A DNA stretch of 64,000 nucleotides, taken from NCBI GenBank assembly GCA_964019335.1, contig OZ025730.1, positions 368,612-432,611 of the forward strand, read 5' to 3'. Under the pieces are notes generated by a model. It was not told the DNA's origin, did not search any database, and saw only the letters and a list, made by a program, of their open reading frames with translations. The stretch comes from Diplonema japonicum. Lineage: Eukaryota > Euglenozoa > Diplonemea > Diplonemida > Diplonemidae. The position numbers and the translations under genes are program-made. Each line of letters begins with the position of its first letter. The first letter of the stretch is position 1. This document shows positions 1 through 10,382 of the stretch, one piece after another.

Positions 1-158
1 GAAAAAAATAGAACAAAAAAAGGAAATCTACACACACGGGGGAGAGGAATGGGATCTAAAGAAAAAAAAATTGTACAATTTTATTTTCCCCCCAAAAGGG
101 AGTGAAAGGGAGAACAGATACAACAAGGTGGAGTAGGGGTCAGGGGTGGGGAGTGTAA

Positions 159-2868
159 CTAACGCCCGGTGTGAGTTTGAAAAGAGCGGTGTTCGGATCT
201 GAGCCTGGCTTCTTCTTCTTCAAGGCTGATCCTCTGCTGCCTCAGGCGGATCTCTTGGTCGATGAGTGGCTGCTCCTTTTCTTCATCGTTGTCGCGCTTC
301 AAGTTGTGCGACGCGTTTGCATCACATAGCTCCCTGTACTCTGTTTTCTTCATGTTCAGAACACCCTCCGACTCGGAGAGCCTCTCCTGCAGCACTGCTA
401 CCCTATCCAGAGACATCCTCAGCTCTTGGTCTTCTTCTTCCAGCTTCAACGTTTGCTTGTTCACTTCGTCACGGCTCTGTTTAATTGTTAAACTATGTTT
501 GTTTCCATACTCTTAGATGAGCAACGCCGCATTCTTCCTCTCTCGTTTGTGCAGTGGCAAGCGCCTGGGAGTGGGAAAGGTAAATATTCGTAGACATTCT
601 TCCCCCCCAACTAGACTATACCTGTTCGGAAACGGACAGCCTGTCCAAGGCGAGCTGGCTCTCATTCTTCGCGTTGTCAACGACCTGCGCCGCATCATCG
701 AGTTCCCTGTTCTTGGTGTCCACCTCGTGGTAGCTCTGCTCTTCCCTGTCCCTCTGCATCTGCACCACAAGTTGCTGCTCTTCGACCATCTTACGCAGCT
801 CTTCGAGACGTCGCTCCGCCGCTTTTGTCTCTTCGGACAACTGCTGAGCACGGAAGGTGGCATCGTCAACCCTAGCAAGGGCTTCGGCGTGCATGTTTTG
901 CTGCTTGCTCTGTGCTTCCTGGGTGTGTGCCAACTCTGCAGCTCTCTGGTTCACTGTCCCTCTTGCCCTTTCTGTTTCCTGCCTTGAAGCATCCAGCACC
1001 GCTCTTGAGTCCCTTTCGCCTGTCTTTGCAACGTCAAGCTCAGACTTCTGATTGTCAACTACTTGTTGAACATTAGCAGTCTGCCTGTCGGCTTCATTCA
1101 CTGCACACTGATCCTTGTGCACTCCTTCTTCCATCTCACCCAACACGCTCTTAAACACCTCACAGTCTGCCTTTTGTTCCTCGTCGATGGTATAGTCTCT
1201 GATCCTCACATACATGGCTTCGATCATCGTGGGGTACAGCTCGGCGAATCTCTCCCATTCGCCAAAGCTTAACAAATCGTCCTGTGGCAGTGTGTTATTC
1301 GAAATTGTTGAAGTTTTAACCCTTCAGATCCGAAAAGTGACCCTGCCTTCGTCTCCGGAGGGGTTCTCGGGGGTTACACAGGGGAAAATCAAAAAAAAAA
1401 GAAGAAGAAAAAAAAAATGTCCAAGGTTCACTGACTTTTTCCCCCAGAAATTCATATGACACTCGTTGGGCCCCGGTGGTTTGAATCCATTCCAGCCCGA
1501 GAAAAGGGAATTGGAAATTTTACTAGGATGTCATTTTGCGGGCGGTGATCAGACACGGATCTGAAGCTCAAACTCGTTTAAAAAATTGTCGAAATTAATC
1601 TCGATCTTGGCCTGATATGACACTCACACTGCCTATGGTCAGAAAGAGTCCATCAGACACACAATAGAAACTCTTCCTTGTGCAACAGGGTTCCAAGGAC
1701 AGGAATAGGGCAACCACGTGCCTGGTGGACAACTTTTGTATCAGGGGACTGGGTGAGTTCTTAATACAGTAATGTAATGCTTTGAATTGATGGAATTAAA
1801 AAAATGACCCTAGACGGAATCGAACCGCCGTTATTGGATTTGGAATCCAAAGTGCTACCGCTACACCATAGGGCCAACGTGAAAGATTTCACGGTCTAAA
1901 ATGTGCCTGTGGCCTTGTGATTTCAGATCGCCTGCATCTTGTCAAGCCAAACAGTCAGGTGATTTTAGTTTCAGGTGTCAAGTGTTGTTATTGTTAAACA
2001 GTCACACCTGGTTGGCATCAGCCTGCTGGAATAGCTTTGTGATGGTGAGAGGTTCAATGTTGACACGCGTCTTAAGGAAGAGTTGTCTGAATGAGTCGTC
2101 GTCGACTTGGGGCTTCTCGCCAAGCATGTTAGTGTAGATGAGAGTCAATTTCTCGCCGTGGGTGAGGGACTGCTGGACAGGAGCAAGGTGAACAGAAGCA
2201 GAAGACCCTGCACGGTGTGGAGAGAGGGACTTCTTCGAAATGCCCGCGGCGAGGGATGAAGCGCGGACAGAGTGGGCCGGGGATGCCAACCTGTGTGCAG
2301 TTGCGGAACCTGCCATAGGGGAGTGATGACGAACAGGAGACTTCGGGTGGGAATTGCTCAGCCTTGCTTCGCGTTTAGGGCTCACTGCAGGGCTTGCAGC
2401 CCTACTCTGCAAGGGCCTCTTGTAAGGAGACCCCAATCTGCTCCTTGTAGGCGTCCCAATTGACCTGACGGTTCTCACAGGACTCGAAGTCCTGCAGAGA
2501 CCCGCGGGCACAACATTGACAGGGGCAGCGAACTGAGGAGGGATTGGAGATGGTCTAGTGGGAGACGGTATCGGTCCTTGACTCTCTTTGTTCCAAGAAT
2601 CCTTCTGGAACAGGTAAATCTGGCAGTAGTCTCTCAGTTGGGAAGCTGACTTCAACTCAACCCACTTCCCAACGGGGTCGAATAGCTGCACGTAGTGTAG
2701 GTTGAAGCTTCCTGCAGGGACGCCAGGCCGCTTCCTTGCAGCAATCTCATCATTGAAAACTCCCACAGCACGGGCCTTGAGCTCACCAAGCGACGGTACG
2801 TGTGTGAACTCTAGTTCCCTGTTAATCTTCGAGCCAAACAGCTCCGCTGCTGCCAATATAACCACCAT
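159..2868 (-). CDS. BILBO1: BILBO1 homologue, flagellar pocket collar protein (3 exons)
   Basis: In trypanosomes BILBO1 polymerises into the cytoskeletal ring around the flagellar pocket neck. I rebuild exons 2868-2008, 1281-622 and 476-159, all phase 0, giving about 612 aa; the trypanosome protein is just under 600 aa. Residues 1-105 form the BILBO1-type N-terminal domain, including the recognisable DYCQ-(I/L)Y-x-FQ stretch followed by W-x-KES. Residues 110-235 are a Ser/Pro/Arg-rich linker. The first splice junction completes an EF-hand loop (D284, N286, D288, E295) that neither exon encodes alone, which strongly supports it. The same EF-hand is followed by the family's E(L/I)YPT stretch. 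Residues from about 320 to the end are a charged coiled coil. Splice sites are CAG|GTGTGA...CACAG and CAG|GTATAG...AACAG. Intron 1 (726 nt) contains a tRNA-Trp gene. The ATG at 2868 fits the family's N-terminus. Confidence 0.87.
1805..1875 (-). tRNA. tRNA-Trp (CCA) inside intron 1 of the BILBO1 gene
   Basis: A full 71-nt cloverleaf folds on the minus strand. The acceptor GGCCCTA pairs with TAGGGTC, the anticodon stem TTGGA pairs with TCCAA, the loop is TTCCAAA and the T-loop is TTCGATT. The discriminator is A and a T7 run follows at once. The anticodon is CCA. It lies in the sense direction within the host gene's 726-nt intron. The D-arm and anticodon-stem sequence look more like eukaryotic tRNA-Gln than tRNA-Trp, so the identity rests on the anticodon. 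Confidence 0.85.
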
Positions 2869-3071
2869 TTTTTCAGTGAGTGCCCTTCCTGTTCATGTGA
2901 AGAATAAAAGTATTATCACAGAAAAGTGTAAAAGGTTCGTGTGGTATTTACACTCACAAGAAATAAAAATGGATGAAAAAGCGGGAGAGAAAAGATATAT
3001 TACAGTGCGCAAGTAAGAACAAGGCCGTGGGGGGAAAAAAGCAATACATGAATATCTTTTTATCTTCTTTT

Positions 3072-4165
3072 CTAGGCTTGCGAAGTGGTTGATGTTGATG
3101 TAGTTGTGGTTTGCGCTTGGTTACCGATGGTGATGGAGGAATAGCTCGACCAGTCTTGCTGCAATAAAAAGATTTCTTCTTCTTCTTTGTTTTGTTCAAT
3201 TACATACCTCAGGATATGCCTCGTAGCAGCTGCAAGACGTGTCGGATACAAAACCAAGGTGTGAGCACAGTTCCGAACCGTTGTCGAAAATATCACCAAA
3301 CGTCCTCTCCAAGTGATCATAAATTGTGTTTCCACACACTTTCATGATAGTGTCGCACATCTGCGAGCACACTCTGATCTTGTTGTCTCGGTAGAACAAG
3401 GCTTGATCCGGCGAGCAAACCCAGCACGCAAGAGAGTCGAGCAACGAGCTGCACGAACCTGAAATGAACCGGTCGCCGCTTATGAGTTCTTGCAGCTTTT
3501 TCTGCTGCGTAGCTAGCGCGGCAGGTCGGTCGCAGCATGACAGACTGGAAAACTGTTCGCAAGCCCGCAGGTACGGTTCAGGCTTTGGAGTTTTCCCCCC
3601 AAAATATGTGCACCTCCTCCCGTTGCTGAATGTGGTCAAAATGGCCTCGTCGCCCTGACAAGGGGTAATGCTGGTGAGTGTTGGGTAATAGTTGAGCCCC
3701 ACGTTGCCCAGCATTGAGGAGAGGGATATGATGAAAAGCACCGGGACAACAACGAAGAGGGCAGCAAGGCACTTGTCTTTCCCAGTTCGCTCATCCTTTT
3801 TCTTAAGCACGGGATCGCGTCTTTGTCTCTCTATGTTTCTCCAACTGGTGTCGTAACTTGTGGCGTGATTCAGCCCCAAACCCAAGCAAAAACAGCAGAA
3901 GGCTAGGCCTAAGGCCGTTGTCAGCAAACCCTCCACCACGTTTGCATCGTGTCTATCCTGGTCTTTGTTCACCTTATCAAAGTACACGCTGCCTGTTATC
4001 AAGAAAAGCGATATTAGTGCACACCAACCCAACATAAACTGTAAAACAAAAGTTTCTTTTTTTTTTTTTATTGCATGCCTGTATTCTTGTTGTCTGTTCA
4101 GGTGACATTGTTGGTCCAACCACCTGCTTTTCATCTTCGCTTTGCGAGCGTTCTTCATCCATCAT
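3072..4165 (-). CDS. Membrane protein with folate-receptor/Frizzled-like cysteine-rich ectodomain (3 exons)
   Basis: I rebuild exons 4165-4124, 4038-3208 and 3158-3072 (about 319 aa, all phase 0). Splice sites are CAG|GTGGTT...TTTTACAG (85 nt) and GAG|GTATGT...ATTGCAG (49 nt). After a short acidic N-terminus come three hydrophobic segments, at about residues 15-40, 55-80 and 110-135. A long ectodomain follows with about 18 cysteines. Its second half has spacing like the folate-receptor or Frizzled cysteine-rich fold (C-x3-L-x5-C-x-x-C, then C-x3-C-x6-C), with L-C-S-H-L-G-F near the end. The last exon is a Thr/Ser-rich tail. Ligand and function are unknown. An unspliced start in another frame, about 320 aa, is possible but lacks the acidic leader. 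Confidence 0.7.
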
Positions 4166-4385
4166 TTATTCCTCTTTTTTTCGTATTCGTGTATAATGGG
4201 GTGGGGAGGTCAATGGTTCCAATCCCCTGAGAATATTGATATTTTTATCTTACCCACGTTGACATAACAAAAGAAGATGAAGACGAAGAAAATTGATTCC
4301 ACTTTTTTTCCACCCCCTTCTTTTTTTTGTGAAATTCTATTGACAATGGAGTGAATGAGAGGATGTCCACGTGGGAGAAAAAAAG

Positions 4386-4458
4386 TACCCCGTGAGGGAT
4401 TCGAACCCTCAACCTTTGGATTAGAAGTCCAACGCGCTATCCGTTGCGCCAACGGGGC
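4386..4458 (-). tRNA. tRNA-Arg (TCT)
   Basis: A 73-nt cloverleaf on the minus strand. The acceptor GCCCCGT pairs with ACGGGGT, the anticodon stem TTGGA with TCCAA, the loop is CTTCTAA (anticodon TCT), and the T-arm GAGGG-TTCGAAT-CCCTC is perfect. The discriminator is A and a T7 run follows within a few bases. It sits between the membrane-protein gene and the PDZ gene, on the coding strand. Confidence 0.93.
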
Positions 4459-4957
4459 TGACGATCGAAGCCCCGTCTCGATTCCGGTTTTTTACTATTA
4501 CATGGGGATTTCAGTTTGCAACAATGAAGACTGATTCGGATGTGGTGTTTGTAAAACAAAGGAAAGGGTGGGGAAGACAAACACAACTGTACAAGCATCA
4601 GGAAACATCGTTCAAATGCGAAACTCGGTCTTGCATTTTGGACTACAGGCCGCCATTGCACAATTAAGAAACGAAAAAGTTGTCTTTCGCCGCAAAACTT
4701 GATGACAAGAAAAGAGGTGAAATAAAAAAAAAAGGGGGGGGGGATGAACTATAAATACGACTTTCCGACTTTTTCCTCCAACTCTGCCCATTCCCTGCAG
4801 TGGGGAAAAAAAGGGAAAGAGCGAGGGAGAAACAAAAATAGGAAAAAAGAGGAGGAACAAAGGGAAAGGAGTGGACTAAATTATTACAGGTGCATGTGTG
4901 GGTAAACAAAGAAAAATCTATTAGAGGGAAGAGGAGGAGGAGGGGATTACTTCTTTC
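4459..4957 (-). other. Intergenic spacer, no gene seen
   Basis: About 500 nt of A/T- and purine-rich DNA with homopolymer runs, between tRNA-Arg and the stop of the PDZ gene. The open frames are low-complexity (Phe/Ser/Pro) and not credible as proteins. On the minus strand it should include the 3'UTR of the PDZ gene. Confidence 0.6.
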
Positions 4958-5868
4958 TTATGGACTTGTTGGGTAACCTCTACTGCTCCTGCCCATGTAC
5001 GAATGATGCCTTCGTCGGGTGCCACCTGCAGCAGAGCCGGAAAGGCGGGAAGAGGCGTATTTACCATGCTTGCTGCTTAAGGGGATATCCGCAGGCTTAG
5101 GGGTGGGTGTGACATGAAGACGGAGGAGCGCGTGGCCTGGGCGGAAAACATCGAGGTATAGAGAGGGGAACCCAGCCCCTGGAGTGGTCGGACAGGCAGA
5201 GAGGAGGGTATTTTTAAGGTCTCTCTTGGTGATCAGTTGCACTCCGTTCACTCTTCTGATGTAGTCCCCAGCCCTCACCCCCCCAAGGGCAGCAGGGGAA
5301 TCCTGCGTGACTTTCAGAACTTTAAGTCCGTCTGTACCTGACCACCTGTCCACGGTGATCTCAACCCCCAGAAAGGGAGGGTTCCCGCTTACAGTGGACG
5401 AGCTTGTTGCGGTGTTTGTGAAACTCGGTGTGACTGGAGTCCGAACATCAGTTTTCGAATCGTTTGACGACACTTTTTCGTCCTCTTCAATCCGCGAGAA
5501 GGTAATGGGGGCCCCTGCTGTCCAAGTGGCCGTCGGGTCCTCAGTGCGAGGAGTGTCACACTGTTTGGACCATAAGGCAATGTCAAGGACAACTTTTCCT
5601 GCCCGCTGCACATGCTCACGGAGTTTCCTCCCTTCAAGTGAGGGACCCTTCTTCCTTTCCATGCCAGATACACCCAAGCTCCCAGAGATGCTTGTTTGCT
5701 GTGGTTTTTTTCTTTTCTTTGTTCCCCCCTTTTCTTGTTCCATACCAGCCGAGGAGACGCCGAGATGCCGAGTCCGGGGTACCCACGCAGCAGGGACAAC
5801 GACGAGCCTCCAATAGCACCCTGCAAGGGAGGAACTCTAGTGATAGATACTCGTCCTGATCTCGGCAT
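4958..5868 (-). CDS. Single-PDZ-domain protein (2 exons)
   Basis: I rebuild exons 5868-5746 and 5698-4958, joined in phase 0 across a 47-nt purine-rich intron (CTG|GTATGG...CCACAG), giving about 287 aa. The PDZ domain lies near residues 150-235. The carboxylate-binding loop equivalent is FLGVEI, followed by V-x-x-D-SPAA-x-x-GG-V-x-x-GD-x-I-x-x-VNG, as in PDZ folds. The rest is low-complexity, with a Ser/Arg/Gly-rich C-terminus. There is no catalytic domain, so it is probably a scaffold. A shorter start at 5743 would use intron sequence and is less likely. Confidence 0.72.
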
Positions 5869-6025
5869 TTTTCGTTCGTTCGTGAGGAGGGGTTTTAAAG
5901 GGTGTTAATATGTACAGACCCTCCTGTGTGTTATGAAAGGTGCAACAAGAAAAGGGGGAGGGGAACACCAGGGAAAAAGAACAGAAACAATAGGTTAGGA
6001 GAGTTCTCTTTTTTTTTCCCCGCTA

Positions 6026-9000
6026 CTATTCTCTCAAAAGGTTTTGAAGAACGCTTTGCACGTTGGTAATGGGGCCCGGAGGGGGCATGCCCTCGAGGAG
6101 GGTTTCGTCTTCGCTCATGGGGCAGCCGCTGTAGCCTTTTTGTACAGATTGTTTGAAAGGGAAGATGGGATCGTGAGCGAACAGCGTACGAAGGTGTTCT
6201 CCCCATTCTTTTCCGCTGAGTTCGACCCAAGCTTGTCCGAACTTTTTGTAAAGTTCACAAAGGTCTGTTTTCGCAGTGGGGAGGTTGACACAGCGCGACG
6301 TTCCACCGAAAAGCAACGCGACAAGGTACCGAGCCGCATAGTCAACAGGCGTAGCATACAAGTCGTGACAATCAGGATTGATGCGGTACTTCTTGCTCAC
6401 AATAGTGGATCGGATTGCACGGATGCACCAGTCCTGCGTGTTGCAAGCTCCGGACAACGCGCACGGGGCAAGCAGGCCTGGCCTAACTATGGCAGACGAA
6501 GCCCTCGAGTTTGCAACCATCTTCTCAGAGACACGTTTAGTGGTTGTGTATCCACTAGTATCGCCGGCTTCTAAGACGCTGATGCTAGACACAAAGACAA
6601 GTCGCTTCTCCCTCGAGATCTTCAAGACCTCTCTTGTCCCGCCACAATTTGTTTCCTTGAGCTGGGCGTAGTTTTTTACGTGGTTCACCTCAGCAGCACA
6701 GTGCACCACTGCATCGCAAGCATCCACCACCTTGTCGGCCACCCCTAGGTTCTCCTCTTTCAAATCACCATGGACCCATGTCACCTTGCCTTTGACCCTT
6801 TCCTTGCCCTTCTCAGCACTTCTCGACACTGCAAATATCTTTTTTACCCTCTCATCATCCTCAAGCGCCTTCACGATGGCTGCCCCGTAGAACCCAGTGC
6901 CTCCTGTAACTAAAACCGTGCATTTTCCATTTAGAATGGGTGGTGGGTTGTCTACTGTCTCTTTCTGTACTCCGTCAAGCCATTTATGCACCTCATCTTC
7001 CTCCCTCACGGTATTGTGCTTGTCAGCGACTCCGCTTTCGTTCTCTTTTAGCGCATTAAGAAACTCTCGCAACGAGGCACCCCCCAACAGAAGAGTGATG
7101 GGGATGTCCTGTTTTCTGAGATCTTTAACTAGTAGCTGCGTCTGTATGGCAGTGATCGATGACCACGGGACAGCCTCCCATTCCTCGGACTCCTTATCGG
7201 TCGGGTCGGTTTGTAGGCATATTAATTTCGAAAGCGTTGCGAGAAGCTGTGTCTGTGTCGGGTCCTCGGAGGTTTCCATCTTCTTCAAGACGGTGTCGTA
7301 GCGCTCGCGGATTTTGCGGCGGCAGAGCTTTGAAGTGTCGGTGAGCGGGAGAGGCTCGGTGCTGCTGACGAGGTGGATTTTCTGAGGGATCTCGCATTGA
7401 CGAAGCTTGTGGTTTTGCGCTATTTTTTGAAAATCTGACAGCACATCAATTTCATCTCCGTGCACACCGCCACCAACCACGGCAATGCACACCACAGCGT
7501 CCATGTGGGAGTTGCCGTGGATGAAGCACTGCTTAATGAGGTGCGACTTCATCAGGACGTTCTCAATGGTCTCCGGCGAACACCACTCGCCGTTGGCCAG
7601 CTTGAAGATGGAGCTCTCTCTATCGATGACACGTATCTCAGTCGGCTTCTTGCTCTCGTCCACCTCCACAATGTCCCCCGTGCGGTAGTACCCATCCTTC
7701 GTGAACATCGCGGTCGTTATGTTTGTGTTGAGGTACCCAGAGAACATCGTTGGTGTTATGACACACAGTTCGCCCTTCGGGTACGGTTTCGTGGCTGTCT
7801 GGTTGTAAAGCTTGTACTTGATACCGTTAAGCAGCGGGGACCAGCCGTCTTGCGAAGTTTTCCCGAAGGTGATAGGGCCCGTCTCTGTTGCCGCGTAGTT
7901 CTCGGTCACGTAGCATGACGGGAAGATTTTTTTGAGCCACTGCATGACATCTCTGTTCGGCCGTGCACCGCCGCAGTTTAGAGACCTAATGCGGTGGCCC
8001 AGCATCTTTCGATACTTTTCGTTGTTCTCTTCTTCGTTCTCCGACGTTGTCTCCGCCTCATACGCCTTGTACAGAATACCCCAGATCTGCGGGACCAGGC
8101 CCAGCGAGGTTGGCGCGACCTCTTTGTAAATCTCGAAACCATTTTGAGACGCATTTGTGACGGCCAACCTCCCGCCTCGCAGCATAACTGTGAGGAGCGT
8201 GTACGGGGTTGACGACACCGAAATGGGGCTGTTCAGGATGGAGACGGACGTGAATCCAGTAGGGGAGTACGTCCCTGTGATCGAAACCTCTTTTAGGAAG
8301 GTTTCCTCTTGAATGACCGCACCCTTTGCCATGCCCGACGATCCAGAGGTGTACAGCACAAAGGTCGCCGTTTCTCTTGTTTTCTTGCACTGCAGACACC
8401 GGTCGTAGTCACAGATGACGCACGCATACATCACGCCTTCGATGCAGTCGTTGCACTCGTTGCACACCAGGTCCCTTTCGACTGCAGAGCTCCGCAGCAT
8501 CGGATGCCCTGCAGGGCAGATCCCACTCTCGCAGCACTGCTTGCAGATATCGAAATCGCAGTCGTGGCACCCCATCTCCGAGAACTGCATCGCCGTGTCG
8601 CATAAATCGCACTTGAAATATACCTGATACCCGGGCTCCTGCACCTCTGGGGGAGGTATTCGGTGCAAAAGCCTGTGTCCGTTGGGGCAACGGCTCTCCA
8701 GAGTCCTCCCTCCTCCTTTGGACACCAATGTTAATCGGAAGTTCTCGCCCACGATCTCATTGGCCGTCAGCATTCCTTGGAGGACCCTATCACCGAGAAT
8801 GAGCGTGGCTTGTGTGTTGTCTGCCGAGATTTCAAACGTGCATGCCTTCAGGGTCTTCTCATGCAGGTATCTACCAGTTCCTGTGAGGTGTGAGACACGG
8901 ACCAGCAGCGTGCTGTTGTCGAGGACTCCGACGTAGGCCTTCTCAGGGTCGTGCAGCGGTTTGCACGATAGGCAGTATGCTGCAGAGCAACACGGGCATG

Positions 9001-9811
9001 CCCAGCGGAGCTCCATGCTCACTACTCCGCACTGGTGACATTTCCACCCGTTCGAAGGAGATGTGTCGATGAGCGACATGAAGGTCTTGTTTGAGCGCGA
9101 GTGCAGTGCAGGGCACGGTGGGTTGGCTGTGATGAGACCCTTCTGGGTGTCTGCAGGCGAGTCCTCGATGAAGAGACGTGCGTCGTCGATGTTCAGAACG
9201 TTCACAGGGATCGATTGCTGGACAGCTTCGGAAGTCAAAAACGCAAAGACCTCAGGAACAGAGGTGATGACAGCCCCGATGGGCCCCTTCGTCTGCAGCT
9301 CTGCTAGGATGGTCGCGTAGTCGGCAAGCTTGAAGTTCATCGATAACGGTACGGCAGTCAGACCCAACACCATGCAGGCCAGCAGGATAACTATGTAGTT
9401 CAGGGAGTTCTCGGCAACCACGCAGATAAAGGCATGCGCAGGGCAGCTCGCCCCTAGGTAGTACCCCAACGTCTTCAGCTTCCTGTTGATATCCCCGAAG
9501 GAGTACCATATCCACTCCGTGTCCTCTTTCACTCCCAAGCAGGGCCGCATGGCGTACTCCCTCAGCATTTCTAATATGATTCTCGACAGGCTCTTTCCCT
9601 TGAGGCTGATCCTGCCACGGTCATCCGGATCGACCCCTTCGTCCACCACTTCTTCAGACGGCACCTTTTCCCATATTTTCCTCTCCCGCGGGTCATACAC
9701 GTCAACACATTCCTTACCCGCTGCGGTGTACGGCTCGCTTACCACGATGCCCTGGAAGCCTTCTCGGTTCTTGAACTCTTTCACGAGACGGTCGTTCTTT
9801 GGCGAGGTCAT
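6026..9811 (-). CDS. Adenylation-carrier-reductase enzyme with zinc fingers inserted in the adenylation domain
   Basis: 1261 aa without introns; the ATG at 9811 follows a pyrimidine tract and CACCAG, a likely trans-splice acceptor. Domains in order: the N-terminal AMP-binding lobe (about 60-250); an insert at about 257-476 with three clusters of CxxC/H pairs (DC1/ZZ-like treble-clef fingers); the rest of the AMP-binding domain, with the P-loop YTSGSSGMAKG at about 487, YAATETG at 639, YRTGD at 709 and PLTDTSK with the catalytic lysine near 828; a phosphopantetheine carrier (about 850-920, WSSITAIQ with the attachment serine near 884); and an NAD(P)-binding terminal reductase (VTGGTGFYG at about 968, with a downstream YxxxK motif). 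A-T-R enzymes such as carboxylic acid or aminoadipate reductases activate a carboxylate, load it on the carrier and release it as an aldehyde or alcohol. The substrate is unknown. Confidence 0.85.
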   Translation of the reverse strand: MTSPKNDRLVKEFKNREGFQGIVVSEPYTAAGKECVDVYDPRERKIWEKVPSEEVVDEGVDPDDRGRISLKGKSLSRIILEMLREYAMRPCLGVKEDTEWIWYSFGDINRKLKTLGYYLGASCPAHAFICVVAENSLNYIVILLACMVLGLTAVPLSMNFKLADYATILAELQTKGPIGAVITSVPEVFAFLTSEAVQQSIPVNVLNIDDARLFIEDSPADTQKGLITANPPCPALHSRSNKTFMSLIDTSPSNGWKCHQCGVVSMELRWACPCCSAAYCLSCKPLHDPEKAYVGVLDNSTLLVRVSHLTGTGRYLHEKTLKACTFEISADNTQATLILGDRVLQGMLTANEIVGENFRLTLVSKGGGRTLESRCPNGHRLLHRIPPPEVQEPGYQVYFKCDLCDTAMQFSEMGCHDCDFDICKQCCESGICPAGHPMLRSSAVERDLVCNECNDCIEGVMYACVICDYDRCLQCKKTRETATFVLYTSGSSGMAKGAVIQEETFLKEVSITGTYSPTGFTSVSILNSPISVSSTPYTLLTVMLRGGRLAVTNASQNGFEIYKEVAPTSLGLVPQIWGILYKAYEAETTSENEEENNEKYRKMLGHRIRSLNCGGARPNRDVMQWLKKIFPSCYVTENYAATETGPITFGKTSQDGWSPLLNGIKYKLYNQTATKPYPKGELCVITPTMFSGYLNTNITTAMFTKDGYYRTGDIVEVDESKKPTEIRVIDRESSIFKLANGEWCSPETIENVLMKSHLIKQCFIHGNSHMDAVVCIAVVGGGVHGDEIDVLSDFQKIAQNHKLRQCEIPQKIHLVSSTEPLPLTDTSKLCRRKIRERYDTVLKKMETSEDPTQTQLLATLSKLICLQTDPTDKESEEWEAVPWSSITAIQTQLLVKDLRKQDIPITLLLGGASLREFLNALKENESGVADKHNTVREEDEVHKWLDGVQKETVDNPPPILNGKCTVLVTGGTGFYGAAIVKALEDDERVKKIFAVSRSAEKGKERVKGKVTWVHGDLKEENLGVADKVVDACDAVVHCAAEVNHVKNYAQLKETNCGGTREVLKISREKRLVFVSSISVLEAGDTSGYTTTKRVSEKMVANSRASSAIVRPGLLAPCALSGACNTQDWCIRAIRSTIVSKKYRINPDCHDLYATPVDYAARYLVALLFGGTSRCVNLPTAKTDLCELYKKFGQAWVELSGKEWGEHLRTLFAHDPIFPFKQSVQKGYSGCPMSEDETLLEGMPPPGPITNVQSVLQNLLRE

Positions 9812-9917
9812 ATTCTCTCCCTTTCCCCCCCCCCCCCCCCCCACCCTGGTGGGATAGTAAAGGAGCACGGGGGAAAAGGGAGTATGGAAGAAGGAGTATG
9901 TGCCTCCTCGGTGTTAA

Positions 9918-10382
9918 TTAAAGCTCTTCCTCACATGTGGGGACCGCCCCGTTGCTCTTCTCATATATAGTCGTGTCCCTCTGTGGGGTGACTTCTGCAT
10001 CTTCCCCGGACTTCAGTTTTCTGTAATACCACGATGTTTGTGCTTTGCAAGGCCATTGTGTGAAGCCTTGGCTGGCCACTGAGCTGTCAGCCTCTACCCA
10101 GAACAGACAAGGTACGTGATCGTTCTCTTCTGGGCAGGCCAGAGTGGTGGGCTCTCCGCTTGTGAGGCGATATGCCCATGCGTCGTCCAGCATGTCCATT
10201 GTGTCGACGGGGCTCGGCGAGGGTTCGATCCTGTCTGTTTTCCCCTTCTTTGTGGACACCTCTCCTTTGTTGTAGGCGTCGGGTGTTTCCAATATAGGCA
10301 ACCCTGGTATGCCTTGCTTGGGGAGGCGTGCACCCGATGCACACCACACGAAAAGAATCACTGTCGAGCAGAGTGTTCGCAT
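9918..10382 (-). CDS. Small secreted protein, divergent member of a local family
   Basis: 154 aa, ATG at 10382. Residues 1-18 form a signal peptide (hydrophobic core before CASGA). The mature part is short, with four cysteines. It shares the block CP-x-x-x-D-x-VPC-x-F-x-V with the proteins at 11554-12276 and 14096-14860, but lacks their C-terminal cysteine-rich half. Function unknown. It lies immediately upstream of the A-T-R enzyme in the transcription unit. Confidence 0.65.
   Translation of the reverse strand: MRTLCSTVILFVWCASGARLPKQGIPGLPILETPDAYNKGEVSTKKGKTDRIEPSPSPVDTMDMLDDAWAYRLTSGEPTTLACPEENDHVPCLFWVEADSSVASQGFTQWPCKAQTSWYYRKLKSGEDAEVTPQRDTTIYEKSNGAVPTCEEEL

Noticed and set aside
616-2868. 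Treating 2002-2868 and 616-1275 as two genes
   Set aside because: The first lacks an end domain and the second lacks an ATG. Joined, they restore an EF-hand and the expected BILBO1 length.
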